DNA from: Streptomyces hoynatensis
GTDB taxonomy: Bacteria > Actinomycetota > Actinomycetes > Streptomycetales > Streptomycetaceae
Assembly (NCBI RefSeq): GCF_003626535.1
Contig: NZ_RBAL01000021.1
Coordinates: 49,113-113,112 of the forward strand
Direction: 5' to 3'
Length of the DNA stretch: 64,000 nucleotides
Under the pieces are notes generated by a model. The model worked only from the letters and a program-made list of their open reading frames with translations. It did not search any database and was not told the DNA's origin. This document shows, one piece after another, positions 1-8,916 of this stretch (the stretch's first letter is position 1; each line of letters begins with the position of its first letter). The position numbers were made by a program, and so were the translations under genes.

Positions 1-903
1 GCGATGGCCCTGTACGCCGCGCTGTTCCCCGCCGAGTCCAGGATCTCCAGGCCGCGGCAGGGCACCGCCGAGAGCGTGGCGCGCATCGACGCCAAGGCGG
101 TGCGCACCTTCTACGACGCCCACGTGCGGCCCGCCTCCGCCACGGTCGTCGTCGTCGGCGACCTCACCGGCATCGACCTGGACGCCGCCCTCGCCCAGAC
201 CCTGGGCGCCTGGACGGGCAACGCGCCCTCGCCCGCGGCCTGGGAGCCGATCACCGCCGACGACACCGGCCGGGTGGTGATCGTGGACCGCCCCGGCGCG
301 GTGCAGACCCAGCTGCTGATCGGGCGCACCGGGCCAGACCGGCACGACCCGGTCTGGCCCGCCCAGCGCCTCGGCGTCTACTGCCTGGGCGGCACGATCA
401 CCTCGCGCCTCGACCGCGTGCTGCGCGAGGAGAAGGGCTACACCTACGGCATCAGGGCCTTCGGGCAGGTGCTGCGTTCGCGGGCGGACGGCAGCGGCCT
501 CGCGCTGCTCGGCATTCGCGGCTCGGTGGCCACGGACGTCACGGGGCCCGCGCTGGCGGACCTGTGGCAGGTGCTGCGCACCCTGGCCGCCGAGGGGCTG
601 ACCGACGAGGAGCGCGACGCGGCCGTGCAGTACCTCGTGGGCGTGGCGCCGCTCAGCTTCGAGACCTCGGCGGCCGTGGCCGGCACCCTCGCCGACCAGG
701 TGGAGGAGGAGCTGCCCGACGACTACCAGGCCGGCCTGTACGCGAGGCTCGCGGAGACCGGCACGGTCGAGGCCACGGCGGCGGCCGTCCGCGCCTTCCC
801 GCCGGACCGGCTGGTGACCGTGCTCGTCGGCGATGCCGGTCAGATCGCCGAGCCGGTCAGGCAGCTGGGCATCGGCGAGGTCACCGTGATCAGCGGCAGC
901 TGA
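1..903 (+). CDS. M16 (insulinase/pitrilysin) family metallopeptidase, C-terminal part
   Basis: The frame is open from the first base to a TGA, so only the last ~300 residues are present; the start and any catalytic HXXEH motif lie upstream. What is visible is typical M16: a strand-rich VVVVGDL segment near residue 50 and, near residues 126-147, the motif YCLGGTITSRL followed by LREEKGYTYG, which matches the conserved region of the second M16 domain. Family knowledge: such proteins are zinc peptidases or their non-catalytic partner subunits; in Streptomyces two M16 genes often lie in tandem and the second may lack the zinc site. Which of the two this is cannot be told here. A strong terminator follows at once. 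Confidence 0.85.
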   Translation, partial: AMALYAALFPAESRISRPRQGTAESVARIDAKAVRTFYDAHVRPASATVVVVGDLTGIDLDAALAQTLGAWTGNAPSPAAWEPITADDTGRVVIVDRPGAVQTQLLIGRTGPDRHDPVWPAQRLGVYCLGGTITSRLDRVLREEKGYTYGIRAFGQVLRSRADGSGLALLGIRGSVATDVTGPALADLWQVLRTLAAEGLTDEERDAAVQYLVGVAPLSFETSAAVAGTLADQVEEELPDDYQAGLYARLAETGTVEATAAAVRAFPPDRLVTVLVGDAGQIAEPVRQLGIGEVTVISGS

Positions 904-919
904 TCGCGGCGACCGCCCT

Positions 920-947
920 GGGAAGCCCCGGTTCGCCGGGGCTTCCC
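920..947 (+). terminator. Intrinsic terminator after the M16 peptidase gene
   Basis: Perfect 12-bp stem (920-931 pairing with 936-947) closed by a TTCG tetraloop, 17 bp after the stop codon. As usual in Streptomyces, no long T tract follows. Confidence 0.85.
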
Positions 948-1138
948 GCCGTTCGGCCCCGGCCGTTCGCAGTCGTCAATCCGGGCGCGGGCCAACGCGG
1001 ATCGTTTCGTAAGCAAGGCCGAGATGCGCTCCCTTTTTCGGGGCGCTATCGGCATTCCCGCGTTTTTGCCATACAGTTCGGTGAGTGATCCGGCAGTAAT
1101 GCGACAGGGCTCCGCCGGTATGGCTGTGGGGGTTGATT

Positions 1139-1816
1139 ATGCGTATCTCCGCGCAGACGGTATGCACGGCGATCCGTGACGACATTGTCGGCGGCGTCCT
1201 GCCACCCGGGGTGAGGCTGGCGGAGGAGCAGCTGGCCAGGCGCTACGGGGTCTCCCGGGTGCCGGTGCGCGAGGCGCTGCGGACGCTGGAGTCCGAGGGG
1301 TTCGTGGTCTCCAGGCGGCACGCCGGCGCCTGCGTGGCGCAGCCGGGCGACCGGGAGGCGGCGGACCTGCTGGACATCAGCGCGCTGCTCGAACCGCTCG
1401 GCGCGGCCAGGGCCGCGCAGCGGCGCACGGAGGCGCATCTGAAGGTTCTGCGCGGGCTCGTGCGCCTCGGGCGCCAGCGTGCAGGTCAGGGGCAGGAGGC
1501 GGACCTGAGGTCGCTGGGGGACTGGTACCACGAGACCCTCGCCCAGGCCACCGGCAGCCCCGGCCTGGCCTCCCTGCTGGTGCAGCTGCGCCGCAAGATC
1601 ACCTGGCTGTACGGCGCCGAGCCGGCCACGCGCGCGGTGGTGATCTGGCAGGAGCGCGGCGCCCTGGTGGACGCCGTCGCCCGGGGCGACGCGGAGCGGG
1701 CGCGGGCGCTGTCCGCGGCGCAGTTCGAGCACGCCGCCCCGGCCCGCAGGCAGTTCGGGGGCGCCGCTGTGAGAACCCGGAAACCTGCCGTAAACACGGC
1801 GCGCGGCCAGAATTAA
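1139..1816 (+). CDS. GntR-family transcriptional regulator (FCD type)
   Basis: Predicted 225 residues. The N-terminal winged helix-turn-helix (about residues 5-70) carries LAEEQLARRYGVSRVPVREALRTLE, written here as the hallmark GVSRVPVREAL; the rest is a helical FCD-like ligand domain. Members repress or activate carbon and amino-acid metabolism genes in response to small acids. The ATG at 1139 is chosen because a GGGGG ribosome-binding site ends 6 nt upstream; a TTG two codons earlier is the alternative. It is transcribed towards the HPr gene and has no obvious operon partner, so its target is unknown and may be its own promoter. Confidence 0.85.
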   Translation: MRISAQTVCTAIRDDIVGGVLPPGVRLAEEQLARRYGVSRVPVREALRTLESEGFVVSRRHAGACVAQPGDREAADLLDISALLEPLGAARAAQRRTEAHLKVLRGLVRLGRQRAGQGQEADLRSLGDWYHETLAQATGSPGLASLLVQLRRKITWLYGAEPATRAVVIWQERGALVDAVARGDAERARALSAAQFEHAAPARRQFGGAAVRTRKPAVNTARGQN

Positions 1817-2112
1817 CAGCGCTCGTATACACCTGGATGTCAGGGAAGAATTACGGCGAAGGTTCCCGTCGAAAGTGCGTGGATACTTCGGTCCGGATTG
1901 CCGCCCCTGTATTTCCCTGCCCGGAATTGATCCCCGCCTCCTGGCGGACCTTCCGCGCGCCGTGGCGGACCGTTTTTCCCCCGGGTTCCCGCGCGCCGCC
2001 CCGAGTTCCGCGGCCATCCCCCGCTTTTCCCCCGCGATCCCCCGTGCGGCTCTCCGTTCCTCCCCCGTTCCCCCTCGTTCCCCCCGTTCTCCCTCGTGGT
2101 CTCACGGGTTCT
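1817..2112. other. Convergent intergenic region, no gene seen
   Basis: About 300 bp between the GntR gene and the HPr gene. The second half (about 2030-2100) is a C-rich stretch with recurring CCCGTTCCCC-like words. I see no supported ORF and no clean terminator stem. Confidence 0.6.
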
Positions 2113-2400
2113 TCACGCGGACTCGGGGGGCTCCTCGAGGCCCTCCGCGATCAGCCGGGCCAGCCGGTCCAGGGCGTTCGCGGCCGCTTCGCCCTCCCCG
2201 GTGGAGGCCAGCACGACCTCGTCGCCCGGCTCGGCGCCCAGGCTCAGCACCGCGAGCAGCGAGGCGGCGTTCACGGGCCTGCCCTCGCCCCGCGCGATGG
2301 TGACCGGCACTCCGGTGGCGGTCGCCGCACGGACGAGGATCGACGCGGGACGGGCGTGCAGCCCGTCGGCCCAGCCGATGGTGACGCGGCGCTCGACCAT
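2113..2400 (-). CDS. ptsH: HPr phosphocarrier protein of the PTS
   Basis: Predicted 95 residues, normal for HPr. The active-site motif GLHARPAS places the phosphorylated histidine at His15, and a serine at residue 47 in the VNAASLLAVLSLG region corresponds to the regulatory serine position. HPr passes phosphate from enzyme I to sugar-specific EIIA components. The ATG at 2400 has a good AAGGG site upstream (on the minus strand); a longer in-frame extension upstream has no family similarity. No enzyme I or EII gene is nearby, as is usual for streptomycetes, where HPr is encoded alone. Confidence 0.95.
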   Translation of the reverse strand: MVERRVTIGWADGLHARPASILVRAATATGVPVTIARGEGRPVNAASLLAVLSLGAEPGDEVVLASTGEGEAAANALDRLARLIAEGLEEPPESA

Positions 2401-2503
2401 GGTGTGTTGCCCTTCGCGTGGGAGAGTGGCCCGGGTTGACGCCGGGGGGGAGCGCACCTGCTCGAACCTCCCGCCCGGACACAGCCAACCGTACGCTGAT
2501 GCC

Positions 2504-5230
2504 ATGGCGCCCCCCGTCCAGCCTCCCTACCCGGCCCACTGGGAAGCCGACGTGGTGCTGCGCGACGGCGGGCTCGCGCACGTCAGGCCGATCACGCCGG
2601 CCGACGCCGGCCGGCTGGTCGACTTCTACGAACGCGTGTCCGACGAGTCGAAGTACTACCGGTTCTTCGCCCCCTACCCCCGGCTCTCCGCCCGCGACGT
2701 GCGCCGGTTCACCCACCACGACTACGTGGACCGCGTCGGCCTCGCCGCCGTCGCCGGCGACGAGTTCCTGGCCACCGTCCGCTACGACCGGCTGCCCGAG
2801 GCGGGGGACCGGGCGGAGGTGGCCTTCCTGGTCCAGGACGCCCACCAGGGGCGCGGCATCGCCTCGGCCCTGCTCGAACACATCGCCGCCGTCGCCCGCG
2901 AGCGGGGCATCCGGGAGTTCGAGGCCGAGGTGCTCCCGGCCAACCAGAAGATGATCAAGGTGTTCACGGACGCCGGGTACTCCCAGGCCCGCAGCTTCGC
3001 GGACGGCGCCGTGCGCCTCACCCTCGACCTCGAACCCACCGCCCAGTCCCTGGCCGTGATGCGCGCCAGGGAGCAGCGCGCCGAGGCGCGTTCCGTGCAG
3101 CGCCTGCTCTCCCCGCGCGCCGTCGCGGTCGTCGGCGTCGGCCGCCGCCCCGGCGGCGCGGGCCGCGCCGTCCTCGCCGGCCTGCTCGCCGGTGGCTACG
3201 CCGGCCGGGTCCACGCGGTCAACGACGCCCTGCCGCCCGGCCGCACCGAGCTCGCCGGCGTCCCCGCCCACCGTTCGGTGCGGGAGATCGGCGCCCCCGT
3301 GGACCTCGCCGTGCTCGCGGTGCCCGCGGCCCGGGTGGCCGAGGCCGTCGCCGACTGCGGCCTCGCGGGCGTGCAGGGCCTGGTCGTCCTGGCCGCCGGG
3401 TACGGCCGGCGGGAGCAGCGCGACCTGGTCCACCACGCCCGCCGCCACGGCATGCGCGTCGTGGGGCCGAACGCCTTCGGCCTGATCAACACCGACCCGG
3501 CCGTCCGGCTCAACGCCAGCCCCGCGCCGCGGCTGCCGCGCGCCGGACGCGTCGGGCTCTTCACCCAGTCCGCGGCCATCGGCATCGCCGGCCTGGCCGA
3601 GCTCGAACGCCGCGGCGCCGGCCTGTCCACCTTCGTCTCCGCCGGGAACCGCGCCGACCTCTCGGGCAACGACCTGCTGCAGTACTGGCACGAGGACCCG
3701 GGCACGAACGTGGCCCTCATGTACCTCGAATCGGTCGGCAATCCGCGGAAGTTCACCCGCATCGTCCGCCGCACCGCCGCCGCGGGCACCCCGGTGGTGG
3801 TGGTCCGCGGCGGGCGGCACAGCGGCGGCGCCCCGCCGCACGGCCACGACGTGCCGGTCAGCCGCACCCCCGAGGCCACCGTCTCCGCCCTGCTCGCCCA
3901 GGCGGGAGTCATCGAGGCGGACACCGCGACCGAACTGGTCGACATCGGGCTCCTCCTCGCCCACCAGCCGCTGCCCGAGGGCCCGCGCGTGGCCCTCCTC
4001 GGCAACGAGGAGGCGCTCGCCCTGGTCGCGTACGACGCCTGCCGCGCCCACGGTCTGCGCCCCGCGCCCCCGGAGGTGCTCGGGCAGGCCGCCGGCCCGG
4101 CCGAGTACCGCGCGGCCCTGGCCGCCGCCCTCGCCGGCCCGGCCGTGGACGCCGTGGTCGTCACCGCCGTCCCCGCCGTCGGTCCCGGCGCCCCCGACGC
4201 GGAGCCGCTCGCCGCCGCCCTGGCCGCCGCGGTTGAGGAGGCGGCGGGGCCGGCCGGCGCCGGGGAGCGGCGGGCCGCGGGCAAGCCGGTGGCCGTGGCG
4301 CACCTGGCCGTCGAGGGCCTCGCGGAGGCGCTGAGCGCCCGCGGCCTGCCGGCCTATCCCTCCGCCGAACGCGCCGTGCGGGCGCTGGCACGGGCCGTCG
4401 CGCACGCCGAGTGGCGGGCAGGCGCCGTACGCCCGGGGCGCGTTCCGCAGTACGAGGACCTCGACGAGGCCGCCGCAGCGCGGCTCATCGCGGGCGTCAC
4501 CCGGAACGCCCAGGGGACCGCGCTCGACGAGGAGACCGCCCGCCGGCTGCTGGCCGCCTACGGCATCCGCGTGCTGCCCGCGCTCCCGGCGCCCGACCCG
4601 GACGCGGCCGCCCGCGCCGCCGCGGCGCTCGGCTACCCGGTGGTCCTCAAGACCACGGCCCCGCACCTGCGCCACCGGCCCGACCTGGGCGGCGTCCGGC
4701 TCGACCTGGTCACCGAGGAGCAGCTGCGCCTGGCCCACGCCGACCTCACCGCCCGCCTGGGACCGGCCGCGGAACTGCGGCTGACGGTCCAGCCGATGGC
4801 CGCGCGGGGCGTGGACACGACGGTGCGCGCCGCGGTGGACGCGGGCATCGGCGCGGTGCTCTCCTTCGGCCTGGCCGGGCCGGCCTCGGAGCTGCTCGGG
4901 GACGTCGCCCACCGGCTGCTGCCGCTCACCGACCGCGACGCGGCCGAGCTGATCCGGTCGATACGCGCGGCCCCGATGCTCTTCGGCTGGCGCGGCGCCG
5001 GCCCCGTGGACACCGAGGCGCTCACGGAGTTGCTGCTGCGCCTCGGGCGCCTGGTGGACGACCGGCCGGAGATCGCCTCGGTGGAGCTCGACCCCGTCGT
5101 CGTGGCGCAGGCGGGCGTCACCGCGCTCGCGGCCTCGGTGCGGGTGGCGCCCCCACCGCCCCGGCCCGACCTGGGGCCCAGGCGCCTGCGCGACTACGGA
5201 CCGGGGGGCGGCGGGGCGCCCGCGGGGTGA
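2504..5230 (+). CDS. GNAT acetyltransferase / ADP-forming acyl-CoA synthetase fusion
   Basis: Predicted 908 residues. An N-terminal GNAT domain (about 15-175, with the acetyl-CoA loop QDAHQGRGIASALL) is followed by a CoA-binding Rossmann domain (about 195-320, VAVVGVGRRPGGAG), a succinyl-CoA-ligase-like domain and a C-terminal ATP-grasp domain (about 670-890, YPVVLKTTAPHLRH). This architecture matches the Pat/AcsD family: protein lysine acetyltransferases such as those that control acetyl-CoA synthetase, fused to an ADP-forming synthetase-like module. The ATG at 2504 begins the family-like sequence; an open extension upstream is only a shadow of ptsH. It is divergent from ptsH, with about 100 bp between, so they may share a control region. 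Whether the synthetase half is catalytic cannot be judged here. Confidence 0.9.
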   Translation: MAPPVQPPYPAHWEADVVLRDGGLAHVRPITPADAGRLVDFYERVSDESKYYRFFAPYPRLSARDVRRFTHHDYVDRVGLAAVAGDEFLATVRYDRLPEAGDRAEVAFLVQDAHQGRGIASALLEHIAAVARERGIREFEAEVLPANQKMIKVFTDAGYSQARSFADGAVRLTLDLEPTAQSLAVMRAREQRAEARSVQRLLSPRAVAVVGVGRRPGGAGRAVLAGLLAGGYAGRVHAVNDALPPGRTELAGVPAHRSVREIGAPVDLAVLAVPAARVAEAVADCGLAGVQGLVVLAAGYGRREQRDLVHHARRHGMRVVGPNAFGLINTDPAVRLNASPAPRLPRAGRVGLFTQSAAIGIAGLAELERRGAGLSTFVSAGNRADLSGNDLLQYWHEDPGTNVALMYLESVGNPRKFTRIVRRTAAAGTPVVVVRGGRHSGGAPPHGHDVPVSRTPEATVSALLAQAGVIEADTATELVDIGLLLAHQPLPEGPRVALLGNEEALALVAYDACRAHGLRPAPPEVLGQAAGPAEYRAALAAALAGPAVDAVVVTAVPAVGPGAPDAEPLAAALAAAVEEAAGPAGAGERRAAGKPVAVAHLAVEGLAEALSARGLPAYPSAERAVRALARAVAHAEWRAGAVRPGRVPQYEDLDEAAAARLIAGVTRNAQGTALDEETARRLLAAYGIRVLPALPAPDPDAAARAAAALGYPVVLKTTAPHLRHRPDLGGVRLDLVTEEQLRLAHADLTARLGPAAELRLTVQPMAARGVDTTVRAAVDAGIGAVLSFGLAGPASELLGDVAHRLLPLTDRDAAELIRSIRAAPMLFGWRGAGPVDTEALTELLLRLGRLVDDRPEIASVELDPVVVAQAGVTALAASVRVAPPPPRPDLGPRRLRDYGPGGGGAPAG

Positions 5231-5333
5231 GCCGCGAGGCGGCCGGGCGCGGCCGGGGCAAGGGCGCTCCGCACGCGCCGGGGACGCCGCCGCGGGCCCC
5301 ACCGGTGTCGGACCCTCCCCGTAGGATGGGCGC

Positions 5334-5921
5334 ATGGCGAAGACAGGTACGACGTCCCAGGGCCTGCGGGAGGCGATCGAGCGCAGCGGGTACTACCCCG
5401 CGCTGGTCGCCGAGGCGGTGGAAGCGGCGGTGGGCCGCGAGCCCGTCGTCTCCTTCCTCGTCCATCAGGAGACCACCTTCGACAACAACGAGGTGCGTCG
5501 CCACGCCACCGTCCTCGTCCTCACCGGTACCCGGTTCATCGTCAGCCATACCGACGAGCAGTCCTCCGAGGGCAACACGCCGGTGCCCTACGCCACCACC
5601 TCCACCGAGTCCGTGAAGCTCTCGCGGATCTCCTCCGTGGTCCTCAGCCGCGTCGTCGCCGACCCCCAGTCCTACGTGCCGGGCACGCTGCCGCGCGAGG
5701 TCGTGCTGACCATCGGCTGGGGCGCCGTCTCCCGCATCGACGTGGAGCCCGCGAGCTGCGGCGACCCCAACTGCGAGGCGGATCACGGCTACACCGGCTC
5801 CACCACCGCCGACGACCTCTCGCTGCGCATCAGCGAGGCGGGCGACGGCCCGGAGACGGTCAGGCAGACCCTGGAGTTCGCCCAGGCGCTGTCGGAGGCG
5901 ACGGCGGTGGCGGGCAGGTGA
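5334..5921 (+). CDS. DUF5998 family protein
   Basis: Predicted 195 residues, soluble, no signal peptide or membrane segment. The sequence resembles the actinobacterial DUF5998 family, with a conserved CGDPNCEADHGY segment near residue 145 that could bind a metal (two cysteines and a histidine). The function is unknown. AGGA lies 8 nt before the ATG. The stop codon overlaps the start of the next gene by 4 bp (GTGA), so it is translationally coupled to the phosphodiesterase, and this arrangement hints at a shared role. Confidence 0.8.
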   Translation: MAKTGTTSQGLREAIERSGYYPALVAEAVEAAVGREPVVSFLVHQETTFDNNEVRRHATVLVLTGTRFIVSHTDEQSSEGNTPVPYATTSTESVKLSRISSVVLSRVVADPQSYVPGTLPREVVLTIGWGAVSRIDVEPASCGDPNCEADHGYTGSTTADDLSLRISEAGDGPETVRQTLEFAQALSEATAVAGR

Positions 5922-7171
5922 CCCCGCCCCAGTCCGGGGGGAGCGCCCGCGCCGGGGAAGGCGGCCGGCCGGCCGCGCCCCCCGGCCCCGCGGCGCACGA
6001 GCCCGCCCCCCTCGACCCCCGCGAGGCGCCCGCCCCGCGCTACGGCTCCGCCTCCCTCGCCGACCTGCTGCCCGCGGCGGCGGCCGGGCTCGGCGTGCCG
6101 GGCGTGACCTCGCCGCTCAGCCTGCCGCCCGCCGACCGGGTCTGCGTGTTCCTCGTCGACGGGCTCGGCTGGGAGGCGTTGCGCGCGCACCCGGCCGAGG
6201 CCCCGTTCCTCACCTCGCTGCTGCCCACCTCCACCGCGGGCTCCGGGCTCCCGCTCACCGCCGGCTTCCCCGCCACCACCGCCACCTCCCTGGCCTCCGT
6301 CGGCACCGGCCTGCCCCCGGCCGCGCACGGACTCGCCGGGTACAAGGTGCTCGACCCGGCCACCGGCGAGCTGATGAACCAGCTGCGCTGGGACCCGTGG
6401 ACCGACCCGGCGGCCTGGCAGCCGTACCCCACGCTCTTCCGGCGGGCCGAGGCCGCCGGGGTCGCCGCCTCCCAGGTCACCGCGCCGCACTTCGAGCACA
6501 CCCCGCTCACCCAGGTCGCGCTCTCCGGCGGCACGTTCGTGGGCCGCCTGGACGCGGGGGAGCGGATGGACGCCGCGGCCCGGCGGCTCGCCGCGGCCGA
6601 CCGGACCCTCGTCTACACCTACTACGCGGAGCTCGACGGCACCGGGCACCGCCTCGGCATCGCCTCGGGCGCCTGGCGCGAGCAACTGCGTTACGTGGAC
6701 TCGCTTGCCCAGCGGCTCGCCGAGCAACTGCCGCCCCGCGCCGTCCTCTACGTCACCGCCGACCACGGCATGGTGGACGTCCCGCACACCGAGGAGGCGC
6801 GGTTCGACTTCGACACGGACTGGGAGCTGCGCGCCGGCGTGGCCAGGCTCGGCGGCGAGGGGCGGGCCCGCCACCTGTACGCGGTGCCCGGCGCCGCGGC
6901 CGACGTCCACGCCGTTTGGCGCGAGGTGCTGGCCGGGCAGGCTTGGGTGGTGACCCGGGAGGAGGCCGTGGACCTCGGCTGGTTCGGGCCTCCGGGCGTG
7001 GCGCTCGACCCGCGGGTCGAGCCACGTGTCGGCGATGTCGTCGTGGCGATGACCGGCACGGCGAGCGTCATCGCAAGCGAGTCGGAGCCCAACGAGTCGG
7101 CGCTCGTCGGCATGCACGGCTCGGTCACGCCCGCGGAGCAGCTGGTCCCGCTCCTCGAAGTACGCACCTGA
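5918..7171 (+). CDS. Alkaline-phosphatase superfamily nucleotide pyrophosphatase/phosphodiesterase
   Basis: Predicted 417 residues. The metal and nucleophile signature of the superfamily is present: FLVDGLGWE near residue 80, the nucleophile region FPATTATSLAS near 117-125, and YVTADHGMVD near 280 with the metal-binding Asp and His. There is no signal peptide, so it is probably cytoplasmic. The family hydrolyses phosphodiester or pyrophosphate bonds in nucleotides or related compounds; the substrate is not predictable. Starts at a GTG that overlaps the stop of the DUF5998 gene. The thymidine kinase gene follows after 23 bp, so the three probably form one transcript. Confidence 0.85.
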   Translation: MTPPQSGGSARAGEGGRPAAPPGPAAHEPAPLDPREAPAPRYGSASLADLLPAAAAGLGVPGVTSPLSLPPADRVCVFLVDGLGWEALRAHPAEAPFLTSLLPTSTAGSGLPLTAGFPATTATSLASVGTGLPPAAHGLAGYKVLDPATGELMNQLRWDPWTDPAAWQPYPTLFRRAEAAGVAASQVTAPHFEHTPLTQVALSGGTFVGRLDAGERMDAAARRLAAADRTLVYTYYAELDGTGHRLGIASGAWREQLRYVDSLAQRLAEQLPPRAVLYVTADHGMVDVPHTEEARFDFDTDWELRAGVARLGGEGRARHLYAVPGAAADVHAVWREVLAGQAWVVTREEAVDLGWFGPPGVALDPRVEPRVGDVVVAMTGTASVIASESEPNESALVGMHGSVTPAEQLVPLLEVRT

Positions 7172-7194
7172 CCCCGACCTGGAGCCTTGTTCCG

Positions 7195-7857
7195 TTGGCT
7201 GAACTCGCTTTCTTCGCCGGCACGATGGACTGCGGCAAGAGCACGCTGGCCCTGCAGATCCAGCACAATCGCTCGGCCCGCGGTCTGCTCGGCCTCATCT
7301 TCACGCGCAACGACCGAGCCGGGGAGGGCAGGCTCTCCTCCCGGCTCGGCCTCGTCACCGACGCCATCGAGGCGGACGAGGGCTTCGACTTCCACGCGCA
7401 CCTGGTCAAGTACCTCACCGCCGGGGGCCGGGCCGACTACGTCATCGCGGACGAGGCCCAGTTCCTGTCGGCCGAGCAGGTCGACCAGCTGGCCCGGGTG
7501 GTGGACGACCTGGGCATCGACGTCTTCGCCTTCGGCATCACCACCGACTTCCGCACCCGGCTCTTCCCCGGCTCGCAGCGGCTGATCGAGCTGGCCGACC
7601 GGGTCGAGGTGCTCCAGGTCGAGGCGCTGTGCTGGTGCGGGGCCCGCGCGACGCACAACGCGCGCACGGTGGGCGGCCGGATGGTCGTGGAGGGCGCACA
7701 GGTGGTGGTCGGCGACGTCGGCGGCGGACAGGAGATCGGGTACGAGGTGCTCTGCCGCCGGCATCACAGGAGGCGGCTGACCGCGGCCGCGGCCGGAGTG
7801 GGGCAGTTGTCGCCCGAGGTGCTCCCCGCCGACCCGATTCCGCACCAGGCGACGTAG
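7195..7857 (+). CDS. tdk: Thymidine kinase (type II)
   Basis: Predicted 220 residues. The P-loop GTMDCGKST starts near residue 8, a DEAQF segment lies in the middle, and zinc-type cysteines occur in CWCGARATHNAR and CRRHH near the C-terminus. The enzyme phosphorylates thymidine (and deoxyuridine) in the salvage pathway. The start is a TTG at 7195, preceded by GGAG at 7181-7184; no ATG or GTG in frame gives the family N-terminus, so the rare start is likely real. It follows the phosphodiesterase gene closely. Confidence 0.93.
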   Translation: MAELAFFAGTMDCGKSTLALQIQHNRSARGLLGLIFTRNDRAGEGRLSSRLGLVTDAIEADEGFDFHAHLVKYLTAGGRADYVIADEAQFLSAEQVDQLARVVDDLGIDVFAFGITTDFRTRLFPGSQRLIELADRVEVLQVEALCWCGARATHNARTVGGRMVVEGAQVVVGDVGGGQEIGYEVLCRRHHRRRLTAAAAGVGQLSPEVLPADPIPHQAT

Positions 7858-8017
7858 CCCGCCTCGCCGGGCCGCGGGCCCGGTCGCGGGCGGGCGGCCT
7901 CGCCGGGCCGCGGAGACCGCCTCCCCGCGCCTCCCTTCGGCGGGGAGGGGCGGGGAAGCGGGAGGTGCGCACGGTGCGAGTGGGGCCAAAAGTGGGGGGT
8001 GGAGGTGCACAGCCCGG

Positions 8018-8800
8018 TTAGCGGCGGCCCGGCCTGATGACCGCGAAGATCGCGCCCTCCGGGTCGGCCGCCTTCGCCCAGCGCCCGAACGGCGAGACCT
8101 CGGGTTCGCTCAGCCGCCGGCCGCCGAGCTCCACGATCCGGTCCAGCGTCTCCTCGACGTCGGGCACGGAGAAGTAGGACAGCCAGTGCGCCCCGCGGTC
8201 GTGGGGCAGTTCGTCGCCCACCCCGCGCAGCCCGGCGACCGGCCTTCCCCCGAGCCGCAGGGTCAGGTAGTCCGCCTCCTCGGGCAACGCCGGCTCGTGC
8301 ACCGGCTCGTAGCCGAAGACCAGGGAATAGAACTTGCTCACGTGCGAAGTGTCCGCGGTGATCAGCTCGTTCCAGTCGGGGGCGCCCACGGGCGCCTGGA
8401 AGGACCCCCGGCGCCGCGGCGGCCCCTGCCACAGGCCGAAGGCCGCCCCGCTCGGGTCGGCCGCGATCGCCAGCCGCCCGACCGACTCGACGTCCAGCGG
8501 GCCCACGGCCACCGTCCCACCGCAGTCCCGGATCAGGGCCGCGGTGCTGTCGGCGTCGGGCGTGGCGATGTACGGCAGCCACGCGACCAGCCGTGGCGCG
8601 CCCGGCGCGATCTCGCCGAGCCCGGCCACGGGATGCCCCTCGCGCAACGCCCGCACGTACGCCCCGAGCTGCGACGGCCCCTCGTCAAACTCCCATCCGA
8701 ACAGCTCACCGTAGAACCGCCGGCTCGCGTCCAGATCGTGGACCATGAGGCTCAGCCAGCGGTGCGTTCCCAAACCGGGCGGACTCGCCGTTTCGGTCAT
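8018..8800 (-). CDS. Glyoxalase/bleomycin-resistance (VOC) family protein, two-domain
   Basis: Predicted 260 residues with two VOC modules, about residues 10-125 and 135-255, each with HRWLSLMVHDLDASRRFYGELFGWE-type or WNELITADTSHVSKFYSLVFGYE-type openings (quoted in part). VOC proteins use a beta-alpha-beta-beta-beta fold to bind metals and small molecules; the two-domain form occurs as dioxygenase, resistance or unknown hydroxylase-like proteins. The ATG at 8800 has GAAGGGA upstream; an ATG at 8854 would add 18 residues but has a weaker context. The gene is divergent from the rhodanese gene. Confidence 0.85.
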   Translation of the reverse strand: MTETASPPGLGTHRWLSLMVHDLDASRRFYGELFGWEFDEGPSQLGAYVRALREGHPVAGLGEIAPGAPRLVAWLPYIATPDADSTAALIRDCGGTVAVGPLDVESVGRLAIAADPSGAAFGLWQGPPRRRGSFQAPVGAPDWNELITADTSHVSKFYSLVFGYEPVHEPALPEEADYLTLRLGGRPVAGLRGVGDELPHDRGAHWLSYFSVPDVEETLDRIVELGGRRLSEPEVSPFGRWAKAADPEGAIFAVIRPGRR

Positions 8801-8916
8801 TCTCGTCCCTTCTTCTCGGCCGTTCTCGGCTGTCAGGACCATCACGTCACTCATGCTGTTGCTCCTGCCCAGGCAGGGCAGCACAAGTCTCCCCCGGACG
8901 TGGGGACAATGAGGCC

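Noticed and set aside
2096..2503. N-terminal extension of the acyl-CoA synthetase fusion
   Set aside because: It only mirrors ptsH on the other strand; family similarity begins at the ATG at 2504.
2102..5335. A ~1,077-codon open frame on the minus strand opposite the GNAT/acyl-CoA synthetase gene
   Set aside because: Its translation is low-complexity Gly/Arg/Ala/Val, matches no family, and arises from the G/C third-position bias of the real gene.
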